Part shown: positions 33,102-43,114 of the stretch, one piece after another
How the letters are laid out: every line of letters begins with the position of its first letter
Position numbering within the stretch: position 1 is the first letter of the stretch
Assembly: GCA_013365365.1 (NCBI GenBank)
Contig: JABVXU010000016.1
Span: forward strand, 310,001-374,000
Source of the DNA: Cruorifilaria tuberocauda
Taxonomy: Eukaryota; Nematoda; Chromadorea; Rhabditida; Onchocercidae
Direction of reading: 5' to 3'
Length of the DNA: 64,000 nucleotides
Notes under the pieces: model-generated
What the model saw: the letters and a program-made list of their open reading frames with translations, nothing else
Database searches by the model: none
Told to the model about the DNA's origin: nothing
Translations under genes and position numbers: made by a program

Positions 33102-33830
33102 ATGAATATACCAAGCAATTTAAATTATTATATCCAGTTTGGTATTGAGTTAGAGTTTTATATCGAAGGGATAGAAAAAGAATGTTTATTCTTTAGTAAC
33201 GCTAAAGCTGAAATAGCTCCACTTGGATTTTTCTGTGAAAAAGAGAGCGCTATACACCAATATGAAATAAAAAGTAGTTGTTACAAAAATTTTTATATCT
33301 TGGTTGAACATTTCAAGTTGGCAAAAATACTTATATCTGAAACAGCACAGAAACTCGGTGGTAATGCTTCCTTTAAAGCAAAACCATACTTAGAGAGAGC
33401 AGGAAGTGCATTAAATGTGCATGTTAATTTATTTGATTTATACAACAGTAATTTGTTTTATTGTAGCGGACAAAAGTACAGTGATTTCCTGATTCATAGT
33501 ATTGGTGGATTGTGCGCTACGATGAAGAAAGATATGTTATTCTTTGCTCCTAACGAGGATTCATATCTTAGGTTCCAATACCCAGATATTCACACCCCAA
33601 CTACAGTTAGTTGGGGTGTGAATAATAGAACTGCTGCAATCAGGATTTTAAGTAGAAGCAGCAAATGCCGTCTAGAACACAGAGTACCTGGAGCAGATTG
33701 TAACCTTGAAAAAGTGCTCATAGCCATAATCGAAGGCATCACTTCCGGTATAGAGAACAAAACTATACCACCAAATAGGGTATATGGAGTTGCATCCGAC
33801 CCTCAATACAAAATGGAGAATCTAATATAA
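33102..33830 (+). CDS. Glutamine-synthetase-like catalytic domain protein (lacks the N-terminal beta-grasp domain)
   Basis: The 242-residue protein starts directly with the GS catalytic domain: GIELEFY at 14-20 (metal-binding Glu16, Glu18) and SAIHQYEI (Gln53, Glu55). GSALNVHVN at 101-109 has the ATP-site His107, WGVNNRTAAIR carries the Arg pair, and HRVPGADCN sits at 193-201. Normal GS is about 440-470 residues with an N-terminal beta-grasp domain that helps build active sites between subunits. Here that domain is missing, and the C-terminus also ends early. It may be a ligase with another substrate or a GS-related enzyme; glutamine synthesis is not certain. A perfect 17-bp inverted repeat lies inside the gene. 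Confidence 0.8.
   Translation: MNIPSNLNYYIQFGIELEFYIEGIEKECLFFSNAKAEIAPLGFFCEKESAIHQYEIKSSCYKNFYILVEHFKLAKILISETAQKLGGNASFKAKPYLERAGSALNVHVNLFDLYNSNLFYCSGQKYSDFLIHSIGGLCATMKKDMLFFAPNEDSYLRFQYPDIHTPTTVSWGVNNRTAAIRILSRSSKCRLEHRVPGADCNLEKVLIAIIEGITSGIENKTIPPNRVYGVASDPQYKMENLI
33587..33624. repeat. Perfect 17-bp inverted repeat with 4-nt loop inside the GS-like gene
   Basis: Bases 33587-33603 are exactly complementary to 33608-33624, with loop CAGT. The core CACACCCCAACTA is unusually G+C-rich for this genome. It covers codons 162-174, which encode the family-conserved HTPTTVSWGVN part of the GS active site. The mRNA would fold into a stable hairpin there. Confidence 0.9.
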
Positions 33831-34220
33831 ACTCTTAATATTAGCTTTTTTGCTAATCATATTCACTATCATTCAGTATTGCTCAGTAAAGTAGCTGATT
33901 AAATCACATTCCTTAAATTGATTATATGCACACAGTCTACCATGCTATTTGCCACTTTCTTCTTCTCTTCATAGTTACCACCCTATAAATATATCTTTTT
34001 AAAGCAAACAACATTTTTTTAAGCTAATTTAAATTTTAAGTTTAACTAAATTGAAAATAACTACAAGCACTAAACTTAATTTGACTTTTTTACTTCTTCT
34101 TATATGCAAAATCAGGCTTCATCATGAATCTAATATAGAGCTATCTTACTTAGTAAATTAGTATTAAAAGCGATCAAATATTCTTGTATTAAATAGGTAC
34201 ATCTACTTTGTAATAGTCAA
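33831..34220. other. Intergenic region between converging GS-like gene and purA
   Basis: A weak hairpin (ATTAGC / GCTAAT around six T, 33840-33857) starts 9 bases after the GS-like stop and could end its transcript. Nothing else was found. Confidence 0.4.
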
Positions 34221-35528
34221 TTAAGATATAAGAACTCTCTTAGAGAGTTCAAAATCTCTAAGCTTAATGACATCTTCCCTCCTTGGACTAGTTGAAATTA
34301 GGTGAATAGGCACACCTATTAATTCCTCAACCCTCCTTATATACCTTATTAAATTCGTAGGCAGCTCTTTAACCAGCCTTTTGCCTTGAATACTCTCCTT
34401 CCAACCAGGAAATTCTTCATATATTGGTTCTAATCTCCCTTGCATTACATGTGATGCAGGTAGATAATCGTATATTTTTTTTTCGTACTCATAACTAGTA
34501 CATACTTTAATTCTGTCAAAAGAGTCAAGAACATCTAACTTAGTTAACACCACACTTGAAACACCAGAGATCTGTACTGCTTGACGTACTAAAACCGCAT
34601 CAAACCAACCACAGCGTCTTTTTCTATTACTTACAGTTCCAAGTTCCTTACCTATAGAAAATAAGCTATCTCCAATCTCATTTTTTTGTTCAGTAGGGAA
34701 TGGGCCATTTCCTACTCTTGTAGTATAAGCTTTTGCTACACCGACGACATAAACTTTGGAAGAGAATCCTGAACCTGTTATTGCTTGCGATGCCAAAGTA
34801 TTACTTGAAGTAACAAAAGGGTATGTCCCATGGTCAATATCTAAAAACGTACCTTGTGCACCTTCGAATATTATTTCCTTACCCTCTTTTGTAAGCTCAT
34901 TCAATACTTTCCATACTGGCCTCTTATATGGAAGGATTTTCATTGAAATCCTTCTAATTTCCTTCAATATTTCTTCTTTTTTTGCTATATGGAAGCTTAG
35001 GCCCTTCCTGATAGCATTATGGTAATTCAGAAGAGCATCCACCTTTCCATTAAGCTCATCCATATTCTCTAAATCACAAAGGCGTATAGCTCTTCTTCCA
35101 ATTTTGTCTTCATAACAAGGACCTATTCCCTTGTTTGTTGTATCAATTTTATGATCCCCATTTAAATCTTCAAATAACTTTTCTTTTTCCTTATGTACAC
35201 TAAGTATTAATGGGCAACTTTCAGATACCATTAAGTTACTAGGATTAATATCTATGCCTCTAGTTCTTAATAGCTCTATTTCTGAAATTAGAGCATATGA
35301 ATCAAGGGCAACACCATTCCCTATAATAGATATTTTGCCTGTCCTTAAAACAGCAGAAGGCAGTAAATTTAATTTATAAATCTTACCACCTACCACTATG
35401 GTATGACCTGCATTATTCCCTCCTTGAAACCTTACAACCACACCTGCGTTCTCAGAAAGGTAATCTACTATTTTACCTTTTCCCTCATCACCCCATTGTA
35501 AACCAATAACTACAATATTATTCACCAT
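34221..35528 (-). CDS. purA: Adenylosuccinate synthetase
   Basis: The 435-residue enzyme makes adenylosuccinate from IMP and Asp using GTP, the first step from IMP to AMP. The N-terminal GLQWGDEGKGKIVD string with catalytic Asp, NNAGHTI with catalytic His, the IMP-binding TNKGIGPCYEDK, and the C-terminal GTP-binding KLDVLDSFDRIKVC and STSPRRED are all present. Length is normal. Its last codons include an 8-bp stem (34232-34239 with 34243-34250) that may act as a terminator. It is consistent with the purine biosynthesis retained in Anaplasmataceae. Confidence 0.96.
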   Translation of the reverse strand: MVNNIVVIGLQWGDEGKGKIVDYLSENAGVVVRFQGGNNAGHTIVVGGKIYKLNLLPSAVLRTGKISIIGNGVALDSYALISEIELLRTRGIDINPSNLMVSESCPLILSVHKEKEKLFEDLNGDHKIDTTNKGIGPCYEDKIGRRAIRLCDLENMDELNGKVDALLNYHNAIRKGLSFHIAKKEEILKEIRRISMKILPYKRPVWKVLNELTKEGKEIIFEGAQGTFLDIDHGTYPFVTSSNTLASQAITGSGFSSKVYVVGVAKAYTTRVGNGPFPTEQKNEIGDSLFSIGKELGTVSNRKRRCGWFDAVLVRQAVQISGVSSVVLTKLDVLDSFDRIKVCTSYEYEKKIYDYLPASHVMQGRLEPIYEEFPGWKESIQGKRLVKELPTNLIRYIRRVEELIGVPIHLISTSPRREDVIKLRDFELSKRVLIS

Positions 35529-36839
35529 ATATTTTGGATCAACAGATAAATATTAATTTAGCACACTACAAATGACAAGAAGTAAATATATCTATCATAT
35601 AGAATTTTAGTAGTTTGCTCGAAACCCTCCTAAGTAATTAGGCTCACTCCTCGATTTGTACAGGCAAAACGATAAACATTAATATCAAATCAGTTAAATA
35701 GAATACCCCAGAGAGGTCAGTTCCTAGTTGTAAAAAAGCAAATTATTAACATTAACAATGTTTATTAAATTAAATCCTATAAATAGAAACATTTCGAACA
35801 TTAAGGTACTTGGCTAAGCAAGACATTAAGTTTATATAGAAAACAACTAAGTTATCTTTGCATTACAAGTACTTTAACTTGACTAATGACCCTTAATGCA
35901 AAATGATCACCTCTAGAAAGATAAGGAAAAACATTATGTGATTAATATGGAAGTACCTAAGACTGTCAAGGATCCATTAGAGAAAGCTGAAGCATAAAGA
36001 ACAAGGAAATATTCCTCCTGGTAGAAATGACTGTACAGCAAAATTTTGCTGAGAGAAATTAATAAAAAAAAAGTCAAATTTTCTTGATTACCATCTTCTC
36101 TGAAATAGAATTATGTAACAGATTCTGATAATACAAAACTATATCTGTATAAACAATCAAAAATAATATATCAACGAATTATAGTTTAAGCTGTAAATAC
36201 AGTACGTATTTACACTCCCATGAAACACATGTAGTAATAGAAGCTATGCGAAAATAAGCAAAATTTTTATTGTAAAGTGTCATAAATTTAGATACTAAGT
36301 CCAAAAAATAAAAGATAACAACCTAGCATTCAACCCTTCTTTGACTTTAGTATAGCATAGTATATTTTATTGAATAAACTCTCTTATCACCAAAAATACT
36401 CAAAATTTTTCCTTTATTTTCCTAGAAAATGTCATAAATAGACATCAAACAAAGTTAACTACCTTAGCTAATCTATATCATTTAACACTAGCTTTTTATC
36501 TCATGCATACTTAGTGCTGTAGCTCAGGAATTAGCAATACCATATAGAATACAAGGTTTATTCCCTTGTTTTTTACGCAATTAACTCTTTCATAAGAATC
36601 TCCATCATCATAAATAGCAAAAAACAAACATTGACACTGTCAGTATTCAGTTACATCTGAATTGATAAAAATAACTTCAGTAAATTATTTTTTAGAAGTC
36701 TTACCAATGTTAGTCCTTATTTTTATCCTTCTTACTTTTTATCATTATCTGCTTTCAGCATACATTCTCTATTATTGATATCTTGGCCTTAATCCTTGAT
36801 ATTCATGTATTGATTATACTTTTTAACATCTTTTCAGCA
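35529..36839. other. 1.3 kb intergenic region upstream of purA
   Basis: No gene could be supported. A 16-nt perfect palindrome, CAGCAAAATTTTGCTG, lies at 36036-36051. A short open run with an ATG at about 35949 (EVPKTVKDPLEKAEA) stops after 16 codons and matches nothing I know. The 35529-35650 part presumably holds the purA promoter. Confidence 0.45.
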
Positions 36840-38036
36840 TCAGAGTTTATGACACTTTTTAGTACATTCAAGTAAGTAGTATATAAGAACTGCAATTATA
36901 GAACATACAACGGTTAATAGTGCATTTGACAAAACTCCATAAGAAAAAAACTGCCCTATTACATATATTCCTACAGCTCCAAACATCATATTACAGAATG
37001 AAAGGACTCCACTACCAAGTCCTATACCTTTAATTGTTTCTAATGCAAAAGTCACGTTATTGCTTATCACAAGTGCAAGACCCATATTGCTTGGGATCCA
37101 AATAATTTGAAGTATAAATATACTTAACTTATTTATAGAATAAAAATATGCTAGTAGACTCTCAGGTATTATTGGTAATGCTAGCCCTACTATCAGCATT
37201 CTGCTAACACCCATTTTCGGTACACACTTTCTATTAATCAAAGTCCCAATCATGAAAAATATAACTATGATTGATATAAAATAACCGAAATACTGGACTT
37301 CAACACCCATAGCTTCAAATATGAAAGGATAATTAGCAACATATGCCCAAAGCCACATAAAAGTCAATCCATGAATAGTTGAAAATCCAAGAAAACGATA
37401 ATTTCTGAATATTAATATATATTGCTTGAGAATATTGCTAATTAAATTAGCCACACTAGTTCCACTTCTATTTACAGAAAGTGTTTCTTGCAACTTAAGG
37501 TAGATGAAAATAAACATAACAACTGCTGCTAGTGACATAATAAAAAACAAAAATTTCCAGCTATAACCGTGTGAAATTATATAACTACCTACTACTGGTG
37601 CTATCCCAGGTGAAAGTGCTACTACCATATTTAACTTTGAAATTACTCTCGAATACTCACTACCTGAATACATATCCCTTATCGCTGCATATCCAACAAC
37701 ACCCGCAACACCAGCTCCTATTCCTTGTATAAAGCGAACCAGTATTAAGAGGATAATATTATTAGCCATACAACACATAACACTTGCCAAAGCAAAAACT
37801 GCCATACCAATCAGCATGATTGGACGCCTGCCATAGTAGTCAGATAGTGGTCCGTAAACTAATCCAGATACTGCAAATCCAACTAAATTCAAGCTAATTG
37901 TAAGTTGCACTACACTGCCATCTACCTTAAAATGATTAGCAATACTAGGAAGTGCAACTGAATACAGATCAGTTGCCATATCAGCAATTGCTACAGATAG
38001 TATCATGATAAGAGAAATGATATTTTGTATTGCCAC
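36840..38036 (-). CDS. MFS transporter, Bcr/CflA-like drug exporter
   Basis: The 398-residue protein has about twelve membrane helices in two halves. The MFS motif between helices 2 and 3 reads GPLSDYYGRRPIMLIG (family G.L.DR.GRR). The N-terminal ADMATDLYSVALPSIANHF and VGYAAIRDMYSG strings are typical of the Bcr/CflA branch of DHA1 exporters. In E. coli these expel bicyclomycin, chloramphenicol and small molecules. In intracellular bacteria such carriers may export metabolites, and the substrate here is unknown. The gene stands alone; the UbiH-type gene lies 166 bp upstream on the same strand. Confidence 0.88.
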   Translation of the reverse strand: MAIQNIISLIMILSVAIADMATDLYSVALPSIANHFKVDGSVVQLTISLNLVGFAVSGLVYGPLSDYYGRRPIMLIGMAVFALASVMCCMANNIILLILVRFIQGIGAGVAGVVGYAAIRDMYSGSEYSRVISKLNMVVALSPGIAPVVGSYIISHGYSWKFLFFIMSLAAVVMFIFIYLKLQETLSVNRSGTSVANLISNILKQYILIFRNYRFLGFSTIHGLTFMWLWAYVANYPFIFEAMGVEVQYFGYFISIIVIFFMIGTLINRKCVPKMGVSRMLIVGLALPIIPESLLAYFYSINKLSIFILQIIWIPSNMGLALVISNNVTFALETIKGIGLGSGVLSFCNMMFGAVGIYVIGQFFSYGVLSNALLTVVCSIIAVLIYYLLECTKKCHKL

Positions 38037-38202
38037 TTAATGATTTGCTGATTTATAGAAGCCTTATTATAATAAATTTTCCATAGTTAGTACATTAGTT
38101 TATTTCTACTGGAAAAATATCTAATCAGGAGGTTGGTCTAGCCAAAAAGAAGTGAAGAAAAAGAAGTCACTAAGATAATATCTTAAAACTTTCGCTATAA
38201 AC

Positions 38203-39360
38203 TTACCTAAACCCCATAGCATAATGAATAAAGTATTTCTTTAGAAAATTTGAGTTTTCGACTACCATTAAGCTAAGATTCCTCAATACCTTAACACAAA
38301 ATATTCTGTTTGAAAATATCCTATTTATTCCATCAGTAATAAGTGACATAGCAAAATTGTCGCAGTACCTATCACGTGAAATTTTTTTCAGCAAATAGCT
38401 ACTGCCAATGTCAATACCATATTCTTTTGCAGCAGTTATTTGCCTTACAACACTCTCTACATCCATAATTCCAAGATTAAGACCTTGACCTGCAACAGGA
38501 TGAATAGAATGTGCTGCATCACCGATAAGTAAAACTCTGCTTTTATATAGACTTTTTGCAAAAGAAAAACTTAAGGAATAAGATTTCCTTCCACTACTCA
38601 GTTTAATTTCTCCTAAATAAGAGCCAACCCTCTCCTTGAGCTCTGCTGTAAATTCTTCCTCAGTTAGATTCATTAACATTTTAGAAGTTTCAAATTTTTC
38701 TGTCCAAATTATTGAAGAGGTATGTCCACCTTTCATCGGTAGAATTGCAAATGGTCCACCAGGGAAAAACCGCTCTACAGCTAAATTTTGGTGATGCAAT
38801 TCATGCCTTGCATTAAATACTATGCTACTTTGCCTATAGTTAAATTTAATTACAGGAATAGAAAATAACCTCAATAATTTAGAGTTTTTACCTTCAGCAC
38901 AAATAAGCAACGACGATATTAATTTTCGATCATTATCCAAGGTAACTTCTACATACCCTTCATCACAAGTAACTGCCTTATAGGAAAGTGGAGAATATAT
39001 ATTTAGTTTTTCTAAAAAATTATTGTTGATCACATTCCATATAGCAGCATTGCTGACAACATATCCCATTGGTTCTTCACTAATCATTTTATGATCGTAA
39101 TGCACAGTAGCCGAACTATTTTCATCTAGTATGCATATATCAAGTATTGGTTCAGCTTCGCTCTCTATGAGCTGCCAAATACCTAATTTTTCTAATATTC
39201 TTCTCGAGCCCTGAGAAATAGCTAATGCCCTATTATCATTAACTACATATTTTAGATTACTTTTTTCAATCACAGCTACAGATACGGAGTTATTGCTAAG
39301 ACCAATAGCAGTAATAAAACCAATTAAACCTCCACCTGAAATGATTACATCATAATTCAT
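38203..39360 (-). CDS. FAD-dependent ubiquinone-biosynthesis hydroxylase, UbiH/UbiF/Coq6 family
   Basis: The 385-residue flavoprotein has the N-terminal dinucleotide-binding motif ISGGGLIGF (9-17) and the second FAD motif LLIGDAAHSIHPVAGQGLNLG near residue 280, both family hallmarks. These enzymes hydroxylate the quinone ring at C1, C5 or C6. Which carbon is attacked cannot be read from sequence alone, and alphaproteobacteria often use one broad hydroxylase (UbiL or UbiM) in place of several. It lies 50 bp downstream of the Mrp ATPase gene on the same strand. ubiD elsewhere in the window belongs to the same pathway. Confidence 0.9.
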   Translation of the reverse strand: MNYDVIISGGGLIGFITAIGLSNNSVSVAVIEKSNLKYVVNDNRALAISQGSRRILEKLGIWQLIESEAEPILDICILDENSSATVHYDHKMISEEPMGYVVSNAAIWNVINNNFLEKLNIYSPLSYKAVTCDEGYVEVTLDNDRKLISSLLICAEGKNSKLLRLFSIPVIKFNYRQSSIVFNARHELHHQNLAVERFFPGGPFAILPMKGGHTSSIIWTEKFETSKMLMNLTEEEFTAELKERVGSYLGEIKLSSGRKSYSLSFSFAKSLYKSRVLLIGDAAHSIHPVAGQGLNLGIMDVESVVRQITAAKEYGIDIGSSYLLKKISRDRYCDNFAMSLITDGINRIFSNRIFCVKVLRNLSLMVVENSNFLKKYFIHYAMGFR

Positions 39361-39409
39361 TTACTAACCACAAAACTACATCTATCTATTAAAAAAACTT
39401 AAATAACTT

Positions 39410-40408
39410 TTATAAGCTATATATAAAAGACTCTATACCTTTAATAATGCCTTCATAAATTTCTATCAAACTATTATTCAGCACCATAGGATTTCCGCAA
39501 TCACAAGCACTACATACCTGTGGGTCTAATGGAATTTTTCCCAAGAATTTAATTCCTAACTCCTCAGATACCTTTTTTGCACCATCTTTTCCAAAGATGT
39601 ATATTTTTAAGTTACCTTGAATAAAATAACTCATATTTTCTACAATACCAATAATTGGTACACTAAGTTTTGTAAACATATCATAAATTTTGCGAGCATC
39701 AATCAAAGCTAGTTCCTGCGGAGTTGAAACTATTATCGCTCCAGTTAAGTCAAAATTCTCCATTAGGCTTAGGTGTACATCACCAGTTCCAGGTGGCGTA
39801 TCAATTATCAGATATTCTATATCTGTCCATTTTGTTCCCATAAGTAAATTATAAAGCATTTTTGTAATCATAGGACCACGCCATATTACTGCACGAGCTT
39901 TATCAAGAAAATATCCAATTGAAATAGTATATAACCCATACTTTTCTATAGGTACCGCTTTGCCACCTTGGATTTTTGGCTTTGATCTTTCAGCACCAAG
40001 CATTCTGGGAATTGAAGGGCCATATATATCTGTATCAGCTAGGGCGACTCTGTGTTTTAATTTCATTAACGAAAGAGCAAGAGTCAGTGCAACTGTCGAC
40101 TTGCCTACTCCTCCCTTGCCAGAAGCTACAACGATTATATTCTTTACTCCATCAATGCACAGTTTCGCTCTCTGTTCTGTAGCTTGTTTTTGATTTGTAG
40201 CAACTACAGTCACCTTTCCTATTCCTGGTATAGATTTGATAGCATGTTCACAATCTTTTCTCAACTCTTCATTCGCCTGTGTGTTACCAGAAACTTCAAG
40301 TACAAAACTGACATCCTTACCATTGATGAGAATTGAGGATACTATGCCAGCACCTTTTTGTTCTGTAACTTTTCTTAAACTCTCTTTGATAGCTTTTTCA
40401 TTTATCAT
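39410..40408 (-). CDS. Mrp/NBP35-type Fe-S cluster carrier ATPase (ApbC)
   Basis: The 332-residue protein has an N-terminal MIP18/DUF59 domain (about 1-75) and a P-loop ATPase domain with the deviant Walker A GKGGVGKST at 97-105. The C-terminal CSACDC string includes the CXXC pair that bridges a 4Fe-4S cluster between subunits. Mrp proteins carry clusters to apo-enzymes. This fits the Fe-S theme of the window (IspG, complex III, monothiol glutaredoxin, BolA). The UbiH-type gene follows 50 bp downstream, possibly co-transcribed. Confidence 0.93.
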   Translation of the reverse strand: MINEKAIKESLRKVTEQKGAGIVSSILINGKDVSFVLEVSGNTQANEELRKDCEHAIKSIPGIGKVTVVATNQKQATEQRAKLCIDGVKNIIVVASGKGGVGKSTVALTLALSLMKLKHRVALADTDIYGPSIPRMLGAERSKPKIQGGKAVPIEKYGLYTISIGYFLDKARAVIWRGPMITKMLYNLLMGTKWTDIEYLIIDTPPGTGDVHLSLMENFDLTGAIIVSTPQELALIDARKIYDMFTKLSVPIIGIVENMSYFIQGNLKIYIFGKDGAKKVSEELGIKFLGKIPLDPQVCSACDCGNPMVLNNSLIEIYEGIIKGIESFIYSL

Positions 40409-41137
40409 TATACTTAATATTACCTAACATACTGTAAGGACAGTATAGCTTAAAGTCATTCCCACTGTTACTCTAATGTGATCTTTGTAAAATAATAAAA
40501 GAACAAACATAAATAAGTTCAACTGCCAGCAAACTTTATTGCTATAAACTATAAAAAATGATCGCTTCTTTCTTATGTAACTATAGTGAGGTTAGTGTTG
40601 CAACACACACTTCAAACAAAGCTCCTTACCACTAGTTATTAGTAGAAATGATGTTGACCTGTGATAAATGCACACACTTATCTTTTTAGGTATCTAATAC
40701 AAAAGTCAAGACAATGAATAAAGGCATCAACAAAAGATCAAAAAGTTAACTAATACATTACAAATATGTACACTTTGCTGTATGAAAGAACTTTACTCAG
40801 ATAAGATACAACATTAGAACAGTGAGTAAAAGTATTCAATCTGGCTTAAATTCGCTCAAAAACTTGAGTTATTAGCATGAGATGCGAAATAGCAAACTAA
40901 GAAAGAATCTATTTCAAGAATAAAAAGTAGTAGATCCATTGATAAAAACTTTTCTAGCATTAAAGCAGTAGGTAATGAAAACGAATTTTCTTAATATAAG
41001 ATAGAAAAATTGAAGGAGAGATTGGAGAAGAGCCCCAGAAAAAACAAAGAGCTGCTAAACATGTGTAAAAACATAGCTCTCTTGCTGGTCATGCTAGTAG
41101 CACTATAAATATTAATTTATTAAAATTTAGAAAATAG
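40409..41137. other. 0.7 kb intergenic region upstream of mrp
   Basis: On the plus strand one frame between about 40870 and 41109 is broken by only two stops and would encode a hydrophilic stretch ending in a hydrophobic IALLLVMLVAL tail just before a TAA. It may be a small decayed tail-anchored protein, or chance. No RNA gene was seen. Confidence 0.3.
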
Positions 41138-42415
41138 TTAGAGCAAACTCCTAGCATAAAATAATAACTCCTCTTTTGTTAAAGTATAAGAGCTGCTTTC
41201 CCAATATTGCCTTAACAAATCCAAGTTTTTGCCTAAATCTTTTCCTGGCTTCTGACCTATGTTTATCAAATCATTACCAGATAAAGGAAATCTTGGAATA
41301 TCAAATACCTTAGCATATTTAATGTATTTATCAACATTCTTCCCATACTCAATGCCGTGAATTTTTACTAAATCACAGTATAATTCTTTACCAAAAAGAG
41401 ATATGTATTTCTCTTGTTTTCTTTCCGAGAGTTCTATTTTAATATTGTTAGTTAATAAAAATAACAGCTTTTTTTTTTGCTTGTTCGAAAGGCGTAAAAA
41501 TTTGCTCACGTATTCTCCAAGATTCACCTTATCATCCCTCCCAGTAGTCCTAAGAAGCAATGCTAACTTTGTTAGTGCATCAACTTGTTGAGTATCATCC
41601 AAGTAGCTGACATTTTGATCTAAGAGAGATGCATGAATTATAGCACCACGTGCTAAAATAACAGGTTGTTTTATAAAAGATTGAGTCTTAGTAAGGAATG
41701 GCGAAGACAGAATTTCACATCTCACTTCCTTCGGAATAATTTTTTGTAAAATATCAGACTCCTGCATACTCTTAAGAGTAGGAGCAGGATCATTACACTC
41801 CAGTAACTTAAATATCTCCTCTCTTATTCTTTCCCCAGAAAGGTTTTGAATCATATGTGAATGCTTTTTGCATATATCCAGTATTTCATTACTCAAATCT
41901 CCAACACATATCTTAGCATGAAAACGAAACGCTCTCAAAATACGCAGGTAATCTTCCTTAATCCTACACTCAGCGTTTCCTATAAAATTTAACCTCTGTG
42001 CTTTTAAGTCCTCAACTCCACCAAAGTAGTCGTATATACGACCTCTCTTATCTGCATATAGAGCATTAAATGTAAAGTCACGCCTTGAAGCATCAATTTC
42101 CCAACTATTAGTAAATTTTACTTTTGCATACCTACCGTCACATTCAATGTCATGCCTTAATGTTGTGATTTCAAAGGATCTTTTATTTAAGATTGCAGTG
42201 ATAGTTCCATGTTTCAGACCAGTTAAAATAGCTTTTATATTATGCAACTTTAGTGCTTCAATTACTTGATCAGGAAATAAATTAGTAGCTAAGTCAATAT
42301 CATGCACGTCACGCTGCAGAATGGAATCTCTTACACACCCGCCAACAAGCCTTACTTCACCACCAAACTCTTCTATAGCATTAATGATTATGCTAGTTTC
42401 ATAGTCAACTTGCAT
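41138..42415 (-). CDS. cca: tRNA nucleotidyltransferase / poly(A) polymerase family protein
   Basis: The 425-residue class II nucleotidyltransferase has the head motif RLVGGCVRDSILQRDVHDIDLAT with the two metal-binding Asp residues (HDIDLA). The TTLRHD, DASRRDFTFNALY (RRDFT) and EDYLRILRAFRFHAKI strings follow in order. CCA-adding enzymes and poly(A) polymerases share these motifs and are hard to separate by eye. As neither tRNA gene in this window encodes its CCA end, the CCA-adding role is needed by the cell and is the preferred call. The C-terminal helical part is complete. Confidence 0.88.
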   Translation of the reverse strand: MQVDYETSIIINAIEEFGGEVRLVGGCVRDSILQRDVHDIDLATNLFPDQVIEALKLHNIKAILTGLKHGTITAILNKRSFEITTLRHDIECDGRYAKVKFTNSWEIDASRRDFTFNALYADKRGRIYDYFGGVEDLKAQRLNFIGNAECRIKEDYLRILRAFRFHAKICVGDLSNEILDICKKHSHMIQNLSGERIREEIFKLLECNDPAPTLKSMQESDILQKIIPKEVRCEILSSPFLTKTQSFIKQPVILARGAIIHASLLDQNVSYLDDTQQVDALTKLALLLRTTGRDDKVNLGEYVSKFLRLSNKQKKKLLFLLTNNIKIELSERKQEKYISLFGKELYCDLVKIHGIEYGKNVDKYIKYAKVFDIPRFPLSGNDLINIGQKPGKDLGKNLDLLRQYWESSSYTLTKEELLFYARSLL

Positions 42416-43114
42416 TTATGTTAGTAAACGATACTGCAGCTTACACTACAAAATACACTAGATTATAGAGCATTTTATACACTGTTTCACCTTCATTTTA
42501 TAACATGATTCATTTATTAGCATCTTCCAAAATCCCAAAATATCTTTTTAACTACTCCTTACTCAATACTATATAAAACTTATAATACTCTAAGACAACA
42601 ACTAACTGGAGTTTTACTTACTAATAAGAAGTCTTTTTTTGTTATTTGCTAATCGATAGTCCTAAACAAGCACTACCTTTGTTTCTTATATAAAGAAGTG
42701 ACTATCATTATAATACATTGATCTTATGTAATTCTGAGATTTTCAAGTTTAACTATTAACTAAGAAAAGTAATTTGCAATTGTATTTATATCGCCTCTCT
42801 CATCTTATGAGATCTCATAACATCCTCTATTTCTAGGTATAAATTTAGTAGTTCATAAAGCAATTTTTATCAAAATTACTTCTTCTCTACGGGAAACTAC
42901 ACTAGATAAGTATTTATGCCTTACCAAGATCCTCAGTGTTTCTGTCTTCCTATATCACAAAATCACTTAATAATTTTTCTCATTAGCTTATAATTATATA
43001 TTGTTTTTTAATATAAGCTATAGGTTACTGTATTAATAGGGTTAATAGATAATTAGCAATAGTGAAAACTTTCCAATCATATAAAATTATAGCTTTATAC
43101 GAATATGATCAAAT
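42416..43114. other. 0.7 kb intergenic region between divergent cca and ychF
   Basis: Stop-rich in all frames. It must hold both promoters, but none is clear. No RNA gene or repeat seen. Confidence 0.45.

Noticed and set aside
34232..34250. Stem GAACTCTC / GAGAGTTC at the 3' end of purA as a terminator
   Set aside because: It lies inside the last codons and is not followed by a T-run; mentioned in the purA entry but not called as a separate feature.
36036..36051. 16-nt palindrome CAGCAAAATTTTGCTG
   Set aside because: AT-rich palindromes of this size are expected by chance in this much intergenic DNA, and no gene context supports it.
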